Source: Pipra filicauda
Taxonomy: Eukaryota; Chordata; Aves; Passeriformes; Pipridae
Reading direction: 5' to 3'
Assembly (NCBI RefSeq): GCF_003945595.2
Contig: NW_024104418.1
Span: 426,193-490,192, forward strand
DNA: 64,000 bases
Within the stretch, counting starts at the first letter, position 1, and the number at the start of each line of letters is the position of its first letter. Shown here piece by piece: positions 1 to 12,330 of the stretch. The notes beneath the pieces are model-generated. The model was not told the origin of the DNA and searched no databases. It worked only from the letters and a program-made list of their open reading frames with translations. Both the position numbers and the translations under genes were made by a program.

Positions 1-2205
1 ATCCCTCATTCCTATCGGGCCGTCGAGGACGCTGAGAGCCTGTTTCCCGCAATGCCCTGTTCACACAGAGCTGTTGTAAGGCTCTCACTTGTTGGGGGAT
101 GTTGGATTTCCCACAACTTCACCATAGCAACAGACCCTCACTGCCAGAAAACTTTTCATTGCCAAATGCAACGTATGAAATTAAATCTAACACGGTTCTC
201 GCTACTTTCTAAATCTAAACTCTATCCATGAGAAATCAGCTGCAGTGAATTTCTTTAATAAACTTCTCCAAATCTCTGGCATTTCTCCATTTTTCAGGAC
301 AGGATTTTTATTGTGGGGCAGGAGCTTTTGCCATTTATTAAAATTGTATTTTTGAAGGTTGATTTGTTTGGGTTTGATTCAATAGGGTCTATTGGGTAAA
401 GGTTGACATTTTGTGAATGTCATGACCACCTCAGAGGATACCACTGATGTAGATCTATTGGGTTAGCATTATACTGAGTAGCATTGGTCTTGCAAGCATG
501 GTAGCTATGGAAACATGGAACTTCCTGTGTCCACTAAGCTTGCATAGGTGGCTGGTCTGCACAGAGCTGCTGTGAGCAGGACCTGAAAAACTACCGTTCA
601 AGTTAGGGTTTGGTAAATGCAGCACAGAACATGACTGAGTACCTGAGAGATTTTCTATTTTTAAGCTAACTAAGATGTAGCATGATCTGGTGTTTATAGC
701 ATGTTGCAGTGAATGTACTGTTCTCGCAAACATGAGGTGTAAGAGAGACTAACTATATTTAACAAAGATGGATGTTAAAAGGAAAAATGTTCCTTGAAAG
801 TTTTGCAGATGTGCAGTATGTGGGTTACATTTTTGCTTGCATCTTACGCCACTTCTTTTATTTACCTACAAAATAGAGTTCTGTACAAAAAAGTACAGAA
901 CTTTAAATGCTTATAAAAAAAAAATTACAACCAGAATGCTTCAAAAGAGAATATCTGATATGGGTAGGTTTCATACCAATGGCTCCTTTTTCACATGCAG
1001 AGTTTGATCTCAGAAGCAGCTGAAGGCAATTTCTACTTACAAAGAGTGCTGTCAGTGGCTTTGATTTCGGAGACTAGGTGGATAGATAAACAAATAAATG
1101 TGATATAAACTCTTCTTGCTTTATTAAAAAAAGCTCAATTTTTAAGTGAGGGGGAAAAAAAATTCATCTTCACATCCCTCTGATTAGAACTGAAATTTTC
1201 ATTTAGATTCTAGATAATGAAGTCTCTAAGCTATGAAACCACAAATGCAAACTCTGAGGTGATTAAAGCCTTAGGCCTATTGATGTAGAAAATAACCTTA
1301 TTTAGGAAACAACAATTTGATGTTAATAGATTTGGAAAAAGAACAGACAAAAGAGCTTTCTTAATGTTTACTTACTTTCCTCTGTGGAAACAAGAGTTTG
1401 TTTACAAGTATTGTTCTCATTACATAGTCTAAATAGTAATGGGTGCATTTGATTTAATTACATTTAATTAAATTTCATTACATTTAATTACTGTTAATTA
1501 GCATACTAGTTTGCTGTGTATTCCTACATAGTTCTAGTCTGATGCTTAGGTCCAGAATCACAAAACAACCAAAATGCACAAATTCTTATCTAGTCCAATT
1601 TTAGAGTAGTTCTCTAGAGCATTTTTTAAAAAATCTCAGTGTGACTGCTTGGTAGAAGCTACAATGTTTGTTACGAGGTTCCTTAACTCACAAAAATACC
1701 TGCTTTTCTTAAGGCTTGAAAATATTTTCATTTTTGCAATGCTGAGATCTCTATCCTCTTTTGCAACTCTGTCTGGCCAGAACCCCTAAAGTAAATTATA
1801 TTCTGGTTAAGGTCCAATGATCCTTACAAGCTCTGTCTTAGCATGTCCAGCACATACTAATAAAAACAAGTCCTACACAGAACGGAGAAGCTACAGCTGT
1901 TTCTATTCAAAAATAGAGAAGGAGAAATGTGGTTTATGCCTTTCTTAACAAAAGCTGAAGGAAGGTATAGTGCACAGACGTGATTCTGAAGAACTTCTTT
2001 CTACACACTCATCAACCAGAGACACTTAAAAATTATTTACTTTTTCAAAATCTTGCTGGGATAGCAAATGAAAGCCAGAATTAGGCTTTTGTGATCAAAA
2101 AGTGATTTTTTGCTTTTTTATTTCTAGTAAAAAAAAATTACTAATTAGTAGTTATTAGTGATCTCTATTGTCCATTCAAGAATGTATCACTTTGGCTGTG
2201 TTGCC
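1..2205. other. Unique AT-rich DNA, no gene seen
   Basis: No exon-like ORF, RNA gene or recognised repeat is visible. The first 60 bases are GC-richer than what follows and could be the edge of a repeat cut by the window boundary. At 1451-1490 there is an AT-rich 20-bp tandem duplication in which CATTTAATTA recurs at exactly 20-bp spacing. A 92-codon minus-strand ORF at 455-733 has low-information composition and no recognisable domain, so I do not call it a gene. Confidence 0.6.
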
Positions 2206-2530
2206 TGTCAGGAGCTGAGGAAAAAAAAACAACTCCAAAGCAATTTAATTGGAGAGGAAATAAGAAAAGGATTTAATGAAATAACCAGACACGCCCCAGC
2301 CGTGTTCAGGTGTTACAATTTGTAATAGTGTCTGTCCAATCCCAAGCGTTTCCACCCTGTAGCTTTTGCCCTGGTCCACCCCCGGCCCACCCCCTGGGAA
2401 TTGGGTCTGGGGTGCTTTTTGGGACCACTTCTTCATCACCTTCATCTTCTTCAGAGCACAGAGAGTACACAGTCACCCAGTTCTTGACTGTACTCTATAG
2501 TTCAGGCCAGGATTAGATGTCCTCAAACAG
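2206..2530 (-). repeat. GC-rich block, possible LTR or other dispersed repeat
   Basis: This block is much richer in G and C than its AT-rich flanks. Read on the minus strand, its left edge ends in ...CTCCTGACA, as many avian LTR 3' ends do. I could not find a matching TG end with a target duplication on the right, so the right boundary is approximate. ORFs of 66 and 68 codons overlap on opposite strands and look like chance readings. It could instead be an unrelated unique GC-rich sequence. Confidence 0.35.
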
Positions 2531-2966
2531 AAGAGGCCTGCCTTGACGAAAGATTAAACATTTGTTACTGGAATTCAGGGGTAGGATTGATATGGGGAAC
2601 ATAGAATGGGGTGATGGGGTAGGGGAATGTATAAACTACTGTGCTAAATGGTGAGGGATATAATACAGCTACTTCTAAAATCTACTTCTACTATAATTAC
2701 ATATAAAGCTTATAAAAATTAGCAAAATCAAAAAAAACCTAAAAGGGTCTTAAGGTATCAGCTGAAATTATTCTCTTCCTCCTTTTCATCTCACAATCCA
2801 AAAATATCAGGTAAAGAGTTCAGTAGTATATTGGGAAATTGTCAGACAGTCTAGTACTTAGGTGTCTCTGACAGATTGCTGTTTCAAGTATTTATATAAA
2901 AACTAGAGCTGTTGTCACTAACATTAAATGCATATTATATCAAATTAATGTATAATTTGATATATA
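2531..2966. other. Unique AT-rich DNA
   Basis: Nothing recognisable lies between the GC-rich block and the RTE-like insertion. The only structure is AT-rich low-complexity sequence near 2925-2966. Confidence 0.6.
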
Positions 2967-2983
2967 CTATTACTATACAAAAA
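2967..2983. repeat. Left target-site duplication of RTE-like copy 1
   Basis: CTATTACTATACAAAAA here matches CTATTATTATACAAAAA at 3412-3428 at 16 of 17 positions. The two copies flank the LINE fragment exactly, as expected for target-primed reverse transcription. Confidence 0.8.
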
Positions 2984-3411
2984 TTAATATTCTTCTGTAT
3001 TATTCTCATCATCATGGCTGGGCTTCACAAACGAAGATTTGGGAAGGGCTCTACCTACATTTGTTACAAGCACGCTGGTGGCTAAAAAGGCCAATACGAG
3101 ATAGACATGTCCGATTGCAAAAGGTACAGCAGAAAGACTCCTTAGATGGTATATTCTGCAAGGCACGATTCTTTCTGCGTTCTTTTTTCCTCAAGAGTGA
3201 TCCTGCGTGTGTTCTCAAAAGCATCAGCAGCGTTATAGATGGTGTGTCTCCAGACCTCCCGACTGGAGGCCAGAGTAGACCAGTTATGTTGATCAATATG
3301 GCCAAGGCTGAGATGTTGTTTCAGGGAGTCCTTGTATCTTCTCTTCGGGGCTCCTCTCTTGCAGCAACTGGTGGTAAGTTCACCATAAAGGATGATCTTA
3401 GGGAGGCAGTG
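2984..3411 (-). mobile_element. RTE-like (AviRTE-like) LINE, 5'-truncated 3' end, copy 1
   Basis: This is the 3' end of a non-LTR retrotransposon on the minus strand. It encodes the last part of the polymerase protein after the reverse transcriptase domain. Its reading matches the two plus-strand copies at 46.8 and 56.8 kb. The terminal piece (about 3051-3180 on the minus strand) keeps a zinc-finger-like motif with FCCTFCNRTCLSRIGL followed by SHQRAC, so the C, C, H and C ligands are all present. A frameshift separates this finger from the upstream coding part. The 3' tail (left side) is a degenerate ATG/ATA-rich microsatellite. A 17-bp target duplication flanks the element with one mismatch. 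It is a dead, 5'-truncated copy. The RTE clade assignment rests on recalled family resemblance, not on an alignment. Confidence 0.8.
3051..3305 (-). pseudogene. C-terminal remnant of LINE polymerase with C2HC zinc finger
   Basis: The 84-codon open frame is a hybrid. Its first half is an out-of-frame reading of the LINE. From about residue 40 (after the frameshift) it follows the true element frame through KNRALQN, PSKESFCC and the CX2C...H...C finger, ending at a natural stop. In this element family a C-terminal finger of this type probably binds nucleic acid during target-primed reverse transcription. It is the best preserved finger of the three copies in this window; copies 2 and 3 each lost part of it by small deletions. 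It is not a host gene. Confidence 0.7.
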
Positions 3412-3428
3412 CTATTATTATACAAAAA
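3412..3428. repeat. Right target-site duplication of RTE-like copy 1
   Basis: This is the partner of 2967-2983, with one mismatch. It marks the 5' truncation point of the minus-strand LINE. Confidence 0.8.
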
Positions 3429-6400
3429 CAATGGGATTTTTTAAAATAAAGTTTTCTACCACATAATCTGTACATATTTTAACATTTGAATGATATTCAA
3501 CCATGGGGAATAAATATGAGCTATTTTACTCATATTACTTACATCAAGGCATAAAAATTGTGGAACTAAGAGTAAGAAAGAACCAATGCATAAGAATCAA
3601 ATGACAGCAAAACAGTTGCATAGGTTTACTAAAGAATTAAAAAAAAAACCAAGACCATGTAGATAAACTTTTTTATCTGTGGATGCATCTGTGACTGCAT
3701 GATACTGAACAGAGAGAGCTTAAAAGGGATCTTTTTATGTGAAAGTGTAATAAAACCTGTGACCTGTTTATTTTTGTTTTGTAGATAATCACCTTGTAAG
3801 CAGCTATATTACAATAAATGAACATGACTGAAACAAGTGGCAGGAAACTTTTACTCAGCAGCAGAAACAACATTGGAATAAAGAGTTCTGAATTTGCACC
3901 ATTTTTGGCAATTTGTACTAAATGCCTTTAGGTGTTTCAATATCCTTTTCCAGAGCACTTTTATTTTAAGGATTTGGAAAATTTCAGTAGGTTTTGGGTG
4001 GATTTCTCTTTTAGAATCTCTTCAAAATCCAAATATATATTATGTCTGCAGCAAATATTCCATATTTTTTACAATCTAAAGAAGCACAGCAGCTAAAGAA
4101 ACCAGGTATGTTGGAGTGTAGAACCACATATACATAGAGAAGCCTTTTTTATTGTGGTATTTTATTCAGTAAATATCCTACAAAATTTTTTTCACCTCGC
4201 AAGGATATCCATTATTAATTAGCTTATAGTGATTATCTTTGACAGCAGAATGTGTCATGGAGCAAGTTGCTTATGAAATTGAATTAGATTTCCTCTAGCA
4301 ACTTTTAGTACAGCCTAAAAACATCCCAATTTCATAAGCAGTGAATGTGCAAGAAAAAGGGAATGAAAATTAATCAGAATTAATTTTGCCTTTTTTTATA
4401 TGCTGCATCTAGAGCTTTTGAAATGGTCATGAACTGCTCGACAGTGCACAAAGACACAAATGAAACGGCCTTATCTAAGAATATTACAGCTTGTTCCTAT
4501 CAGATGAGCATGAATCTATAACTTTCCAGCTAACATTTCTAGCTTTTCTCTTTACTTGTCTGATTTTTTTAATTTATTTTTGTCTTCGAAAAACAACTTC
4601 TTAAGATAGCATCATCATTTTTAACCAGACAATTTAATTTATTTCAAGACAATTTACTTATGAAGCATGCATTAGTTTTAATTTGCCCATTTAATGCTCT
4701 ACCTTTGGAGATTTCCTGAAAAACATCTTTCCCAAAAAAAGAGCTTACAAATGTGGATATGTTTAGTCTGTGTTTGTTGCTTTTTATCACTTTGAAATAG
4801 AAACAGTGAGAATTTTTAGCTAACTAATGGCAATTTCAAGAAAACCGTTGGTATAGGATTTTGGCCATCCATGATCCAAGGTCAACTTGGTGTAACGCAG
4901 CTGTGAAATTATTCTCTTAGTTTCCTTGAGAAATCATTGGGAAGGTATGAGAAATTATATGAGCTAAAAGAATTAGAGATCACAAATATAAATACACAGG
5001 AGAAGTTTAATAAGATAGCAATTATTAGGAGTTCAAAGACACAGGAAGAATAATACTAGCTGGAAGCAATAAAATCTTCAAGAAACAAATAAATAGTTGG
5101 AAGATGGTAACTTGAAAGAACTAAACATCAGTCTTCTTCAAGAAATATTTAACTATACCCCACTGATAATGACTATCCAACCAGCAGAAACTCACTGTGT
5201 ATCTCATTTGGTCTGGGGAGCATGTTAGGCATTGTAATGTGTAGGCTAGTTTTGTGTTAATGACTCGATATCTATTATATAAAATAGAAAATGAATAATT
5301 GCACTGTACATTGCAGAACTGCACAAATATTGCCCTAAGTCCCTTTATGTGCCACAAAACCTACCCAATGAAAGTGAGTCAGAGAAGACTTTTAAAATTT
5401 CTACTGAAACTGTGCTGAAATAATATGACTTTTCAAACAGGAGAGCACCATCACCTTTGCTTCCTAGCAGTCATATTTTGACAAAAGACTAAAAAACGTG
5501 GACATTAGTAAAGCAGGGTCTTGACATTTAGAGCTTACCCACTTAGAACAAGTGTCACTCTTTCTTTCAAGCAAGACAACAGATAGGAAGGAGTATATAT
5601 AAAATATTCAGACCAGTACTAATCCCACAGAGGTTATGGAAAAAAATAACACCCCAAAAGCCTTCGGTAAAGGCAGACAAGTAAACAAAACACTTGGTCA
5701 TCCACTAGATCGGACATGTTATATAGTATAAAAAAAAAAATCAAGCTCTATGTATTTCTAATATATATATTTACTGTTTTTAACTTTGTGAGAGCATTAA
5801 TTTTTAAGTAACTCCTTCAAATTCAACTTAAAGCAATCTCACAAGCAGAGAGCTGAATAGGATTCCCCTATTCACACATGTGTCTTGGTATAAGAAAGCC
5901 CACTGCCAGAGGAGACTAAGAGGCAGATTCTGATCTGTGCTGTTTCACCTCTGTTACATCAGCTTTAGCAACAGACCATAGACTCTACCTAATTCAGAAT
6001 TCCTTTGATTTATGAGAAATAAGCTTGAAAGGAATTTAAGTTGCTCAGCTAGCTCTGCACAAGTATTTAAGATACATTTGTCAGCACAACAGGATATCAG
6101 TGCTCCAACTGTTCTGAAGCATGCAAATGTCACTTGGGAGTTATTATAAGGTCTGAAGAAGGCTTTTTTTCAAAACAAGTTAGAAAAGCCTGAGGTTTCA
6201 CCAGTTCTATGAGAACTGGATGAGCACAGTATCCATCATAAAGCTGCTTTTCCCTGTTTTCTTGGAATCCTGAAATGATTAATGCAGCCAACTGATAATC
6301 AGAGTGCATATGTGCTCCTGTGGAAAAAAAAAAAAAGAGAGAGAGAACAGAGAAGCAGGCAACCTTCTGGTAGGAATTTAGCAAGTAAAATAGGTCTGGG

Positions 6401-9400
6401 TGAAACTTTCCTTTTAAACTCTTTTGAAACAAAACCAGATTTTCTGTAAAATGATCCCTATCACCAATATCCTCCATATAAAATTAGACAGCTTTCTCAG
6501 GACAGTAGGAAAAATTTCAGGGGGTACCAGAGAGAAGACGTGGGCAGAAGAGGTGTGAAAGTAGAAAAATCAGTTTGGTTTTTTTTTAATTAATAACATT
6601 AATTTGATGGAAAAGTTTTTACATCCATGCATTCTAAAAATTTGGGCTTTCTCTTTCTTTTTATAAATGAAATAATTCAGGAAATGTCGTATCATTTTTA
6701 AAGATTAGTTGAATCTTCCCTATCACCTGTTGCCTCTTGCTGAAGAACCCCTAGTTGCCATGTTGTTCTTTATACCATCAAAGAACTGAGGAGAAACAAT
6801 GTGATGCTACTTGGTGGTTCTTACAGCACAATTGGTATGAGCTGCAAAGTAGCAAGAGCTTCTATGTGAAACTGATCAGATATTAATAATTAATCAATTA
6901 ATAAATAAAATCACAGAAATATTAGCATTCAGAAGAAGAACATTCCCAAGAAGTCCAATTGAATTTAATTGAAAGTTGCAAAAAGAAGGAATGAAAAATT
7001 AGTGGTGATGAAAGGCCACATAAGCAACTAAGCTTTTAAAATCCAAGATAGCTATGTGAAATGATGGCATTAAAGTCACATCTTTTTCACTCTCCACATT
7101 CACATTTTAAGGACTGAAATATGAACTCTGTTCTTGAGAGTGACATATATCTACATTAGACACCTAACTCTGCCCACAGTAAGAGTTGTGTTAGATATAT
7201 CAGCCACTACATCAAATAAATGTAATTGGTCAACCTTACTTGTCAGAATTTGGTCAAGCAATTGGTCAAGCAATACTTGTCAGAATTTGACTTTATTTTC
7301 ATTACTTTAAACACTGACAGAGAAATATTATGGAGGAGTTGTTGACTGTAAAAAATGTTTCCAAAAATAACAAATATTTGTTGGGGGAGTCTGTACACAG
7401 GAACCTTATTCTCAGAGTCATTCATCCAGTTTGCAAACACAGTATGCATTCTTATAGTTTAGCAGCAGTGCACAAGCATCTAAATGTATGAGCATTTTAT
7501 AGTTAACAGAACAAAATAGTGGTTGGTGCCATATAACTTGTTTGTCTGTGAGAACCAGCTATCATTGGAGAAGAGAGAACAAATCACAGAATGATGGTGA
7601 ATTATTCTTATATTCAGCACAAACAATCAAGCAAGCTTTTCATAAGTCAGATTTTCACTGAGTCAACTAGAAGTATTGCCCGTACAAAGGTTCTTGCAAC
7701 AAGTCTCCAACACATATTGTTGTTCATACACAGAAACAAAATAGTACATCTCAAGTAATGTTTCTATTTAAATGTGCTATTTAAGAATTGCCTAATTCAC
7801 AGCTGCAGATTTAGACTATATGACCTGGTTATCCCAGGGATTGTTCAGAGATTTAATTCATTCCCTTTATGAAATGTTTTTTTCTTTAATTATGTTCAAT
7901 GTCAAAAATACTTTATCTTCTTGATTAGCTAATTATTTCTTGCCATTGCCTAGTTACTATTTTGGAATGTGCTGTTGTCTGTTTGCATATGCTTAATTTT
8001 TAGTTTTCAATAATCTTTCTGACATTTAGTCCTTTATCTTCCCCTTTCTTGCATGGAATTGTTTGGAACGTTTTCAGTCAGCTTATCAAAGCATTTGCTT
8101 ACAGAGATTTACTCTTTGTGTCTGCTTTTCTATGCTGCCTTAATAATTCATACTAGAAATGTTATTTAAGCAGCCTTGCAATTCTTCTTTCTGAGTTTTT
8201 GAAGTGCTTTACAATAACTTCGTGTATCAAGGCTGCAAAGCACAGTTTAACCACAGTCTTGAGGTTCTGAAGAGGTAGGCATTATATATTTCATTCTTTG
8301 CAAAAATGTTTTCATACACTGAATGCTCAGTTCTTTGCTGTTCTCTGTCTGTTTGATATAATTCTTTCACTACTAAACTTTTGCAATACAGCTTTATCTT
8401 GTATAATAGCTTCCTTATATACTCTACACAAAGTGTAGAACAGAACCATAGGAACACAAATATACAAGGCAGAAAACAGAAAACCAGAAGGACTTTAAAA
8501 TAAAGTCCCTCACTTGCAAAGCTGATGAGAGAGAGAAATTGGCATACAAAGGTAAACAGTGGGGGAAAAAAAATTAAAAGATTTGCTACTAAAAGTGGAA
8601 AGTGAAGTATACAGGAATATTCAGAGATAACATGGTAGTCTTAATTCTAGAAGAATCAAGATAGAAAAAAAATACAAAAAAAAGTAATAGAATTTATTAC
8701 TAAAGTTAGAAATTTTCAGCACATAAATTAAGCAGCTTCATGAAATGTGTATTGCATTTGATGTTGAAACAGTTGCGAAGTGAGTGGGATTGATTTAATC
8801 ATGATTTTTGATGATTCAAGAATATGACAGATGCAAGAGCTGAGTCATAAAAGCTAGAATGTTGAAACTTACCTGAAAGGATGTTGCCAATGTAGAAAAT
8901 AAAGTGTAAATGAGCACCTGCACCAATTTGAGACCAAGCTTACCGGTCTCGCCAGCATGCCTGACGATCAATTTCTGAGATATTTCAAAATCCTAATATG
9001 TAATTTCAGGCGTGGATGATGGGGAAGAACAAAAAGATTTATTCTGAATGGGCAAACTATGAAGCACCGGTAGATGATTTCTGTAAAAATAAGCATAAGG
9101 GTGAGAATTCTACCAATTATCTTAAATAAAATATTAACTCAAGTGCTAGATATCCTTTCTGCAGATAAAAGATAAAATTTTTTGTTTCTGCCTTTTTTAG
9201 GGACCATAAATCAGAATAAATTCTATAAACGCTCTATACTATTAAAAAAAGTTAAGAGTGAAGAAACATCAGCTTTTACATTTATTTGAAGTGAAATGCA
9301 TTAAACTTATGCTTGAAGTTTTTACAGCTTTCATAGTGTATTTTGTCCTTCCAAAGAGTACTTCACCATAAAGAGTGGAATTAGTGTTCATGAATCTTAT

Positions 9401-10040
9401 CTTGAAGCTTTATATGCTCCTTTAAACATAAGTCCCTGATTTCAGAGTTGACAAAGAATATAAAAACCTGTAACAGGGGAAAAAACCACTGTTTTTTCTA
9501 TGATATACTGTTCTGTTGTTTATTGACTTCCATCTACTTATTGCCGATAGCTTGATAGGAAAGGGATAAAGTTATGCATTACTAGCACTGCATCATCATT
9601 TTTAAATAAAGTAAGATTTTTCAAACAACACTGAAGATATTAGAAATGGTTCCTCAAATAAGGATGAAATAATGAATCCAGCTGCTTTTACACATAATTA
9701 ATTGATCAACACTCAATGAATTTTAAAGCAGATGAAACTCCACATCAGCTGTGACCTTTGCTGAGATTCTTTCTTTGCATAAGCAAAGGGATTTGGCTTG
9801 AACTTACTCAATGATGATTTGATGTCAATCACACACTGAAATACATAAGATCTAAGATGTTACTTGTGAGGAAGGAGAAAATCCTCAATTATGAATATAT
9901 ATAATTAGAATAAATGTAGCAATACTATGACTATAAATATAAATGTTTTCCCTTGCATAGGAATGATGACGTGACTGATGTGATGATTTACAAGGAGTAA
10001 AAATGTTACAGTTAAAAGTGATATTCAGGGCTTAAGATGA
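3429..10040. other. Long unique AT-rich stretch
   Basis: About 6.6 kb without a recognisable transposon, RNA gene or exon. ORFs of 60-115 codons (for example 6130-6477 minus and 5121-5357 minus) are rich in F, L, I, Y and K. They lack domains and look like chance readings of AT-rich DNA. A 36-37 bp tandem duplication lies at 7224-7296. Confidence 0.6.
7224..7296. repeat. Tandem duplication of about 36-37 bp
   Basis: AATTGGTCAA recurs at 36-bp spacing (7224 and 7260) and ACTTGTCAGAATTT recurs at 37-bp spacing (7238 and 7275). A shorter TTGGTCAAGCAA repeat lies at the junction. This looks like replication slippage or a local duplication and may be polymorphic. Confidence 0.85.
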
Positions 10041-10044
10041 CATG

Positions 10045-10105
10045 AAAAGTTGAACCAGATGATCCTTGTGGTCCCTTCCAACCTGGCATTCTATTATTCT
10101 ATAAT
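10045..10105 (+). mobile_element. CR1 LINE, short 3' end fragment
   Basis: The segment GTTGAACCAGATGATCC, then GGTCCCTTCCAACC and a degraded ATTCTAT tail, is the hallmark 3' end of avian CR1 on the plus strand. The 5' side is lost, as is usual for CR1. No coding sequence remains. Confidence 0.85.
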
Positions 10106-10789
10106 ACATAATCATAACTTAGAAGAGAGAATAAAATATCCTCATGTTTGTAACAGGGAATAGAATAAGGAAAAGACTGACCATATTACCTCAAGAGAAA
10201 ATACAATGTAAAAGAAAAGTCACTGTTCTTGTAAGAGACTAAATGTCATTGGAGACTTGTGTATTAAAAATTGGCAGCCATTTTTAATTTTTCTCATGTA
10301 CTGATTCTCTATCCTATGAGGAACAGAGAAAATATCATGTACTAAAAAATAAGATTTCACTGTTTTTTCTCTTTACATGAAGCATTCCTTGTTCTCTCCC
10401 ATTTTGCTACATTTAACTTTCAGATATAAATTATTTATTTCCTGCTATAATTTTATTTTCATTGTTCATACTTTTTCACCCTTCATAGTAATATATTACA
10501 ATAAGAAAATGTTAAAATGTAAGAATTCCCCAGTAACATTAATAACGCATGAAAGGCAAGTCCACAGGCAGTATAATAGCGGCTAATATCTTTTATGGCA
10601 CAGTGGAATTCGTCAGTTAAATTGCTTAAAATATTACTGTCCAGCTTTTGATTGTATTAGCATAGATGCTGCAAGATGTCAAGGACACTCAATTACTACT
10701 AAAAAATTTATTTTTATAAATACAAAATGTTCCCTGTACATTTTAGTGCATCCAGAAGTGGCACCTGCATCCATACTCCCTGTTACATT
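10106..10789. other. Unique AT-rich DNA between CR1 fragments
   Basis: No gene or repeat recognised. A 69-codon plus-strand ORF at 10377-10586 is hydrophobic and AT-driven, with no domain. Confidence 0.55.
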
Positions 10790-12330
10790 AAAACATTTGG
10801 ATTAGAGACCACAATCCATCGGTAATGAGGAAACCATGGAAATAGAAAAGATGCAGATGGAACTAGAATTCCTCGTGAGGTCACAGAACTGTGAAATTGT
10901 TGGTGGCATAGCTCACGAGTGGGGTGCAAAGAGGGAACAGAACAAAGAATGACGGGCAAGGAAGATGAAGAATGAGTGTTCTCTTTATGTGAAGGAGCAC
11001 CTTGGGTGTATGAAGATCTCTTGTGGGATGGACAACACATTGGCTGACAGCTTGTGGGACAGGATCAGAAGAAAGATTAATAAAGGTTGTCATCATGGCG
11101 ACAGCTTGTTACAGACCACCTGATTTAGGGTAAGGAAGTGGATGAAGCCTTCTTTAGACAAATGAAAAAATATCTGCATCACAGATCCCAGTTCTTATGG
11201 AGGACTTCAATATCTTTGACATCTGCAAGAAGGACAACATGATGGATGTGAAAAGTCAAGAAGATTCCTGAAACGTGTTGTGGATACTTGGTCAAACAGG
11301 TTGTGACTCACAGTTGTGGTTCAAAGCTTTTAAAAAGGCTTTTGACACTATTTCCCTCCCAATGTGTTGTACCCAAGGTAAGTCACTGAGGTCTGGATGG
11401 GCAGATAAGAAGACAGGTAAAAATCAGGTTGAATAGCTGGACTCAGAGGATAGCAGTCAATGGGTCATACTAAATCTGGAAGCCATTAACAAATTGAGTA
11501 CTGCATGGGTCTTTTCCTGGGCATGTCTTGTTTAATGTCTCTATCAGTGATCAGGTGACGGAGTGCTTGTTAATGAAGTTTGTAGATGATATCAGGATAG
11601 GGAGACTCAGTGGTACCTTAAACACAGGTCAAATAGGATACAGATAGTCAGGAGGAATGGTGGTATCCAATAAGGATATTCTAAGTCCTACACTCAAAGA
11701 GGAAAAATTCCTTGGAAAGAATCAGGCTAGGGACCTCCTGGCTTGAGCAATCTGGCTCTTCAGAAAAGGCTTTGGGATTCCCGGTGTGCAGCAAACTGTG
11801 TGTGAACCAGCAGCAGGACACAGCAGCAAAGGGGGACAACAAAAACCAGAGTTATATTAGCACATGCACAGTCTGTCATTCAAGGGAAGTGATTACTCTC
11901 TTTATCTCATTAGAACACATTTTGATACTACAACCTCTTTGGGGGTCTTGTGTAGAAGAAAGACATCACTATCTCCAAGAGATAGGTCTATTGAGAGTCA
12001 GGAGCTGGAGCACTTACCTTGTGAAGACAAGCTGAGGGAGCTTGTCAAGTTCAGCTCTGGGGGGACCTAAAGACCCACCAATATCTACAGAGGCTACCAA
12101 GATGATCAAAGGCTCTTCAATGGCACACAGATCTCATGGAATAAGAGACACAAATTGTTATGCTCAAAATGGATATAAGAAAAAACTTTTTCACTGTGAC
12201 GGCAATCAAGCAGTGAAGTAGACTGTCCAGTGCAGCTGTGCAGTCTCTGTGCATGGAGATATTCCAGACTTACTGGATAAATCCTGAATGCCTGAGAGTT
12301 GACCTCTGCCGACCCTACTTTGATGAGGAA
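10790..12330 (+). mobile_element. Old CR1 LINE ORF2 remnant
   Basis: About 1.5 kb of a decayed plus-strand CR1 that encoded the ORF2 endonuclease and reverse transcriptase. Recognisable pieces in order are: a stretch like the ORF2 endonuclease part (11020-11240, including the codons around GTTACAGACCACCTGA and GGACTTCAATATCTTTGAC); the reverse transcriptase piece around TTTGACACTATTTC (about 11340, an AFDT motif); the region after the catalytic box near AAGTTTGTAGATGATATCAGG (about 11576); and the C-terminal part near ATAAGAAAAAACTTTTTCACTGTGA (12175). Frameshifts and stops break every frame, and no ORF exceeds about 107 codons. The canonical tail is absent, so the end is approximate. It is a fossil, older than the CR1 copies at 40.5 and 50 kb by its visibly greater decay. 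Confidence 0.8.

Noticed and set aside
3061..3444. 127-codon plus-strand ORF
   Set aside because: It is the antisense shadow of RTE-like copy 1; the real coding direction is minus. The same antisense reading appears at 46876-47223 and 57774-57956 opposite the other copies.
6130..6477. 115-codon minus-strand ORF in unique DNA
   Set aside because: No domain, no homologous pattern that I recognise, and a phenylalanine run from an A-rich tract. A chance ORF of this length is expected in 64 kb.
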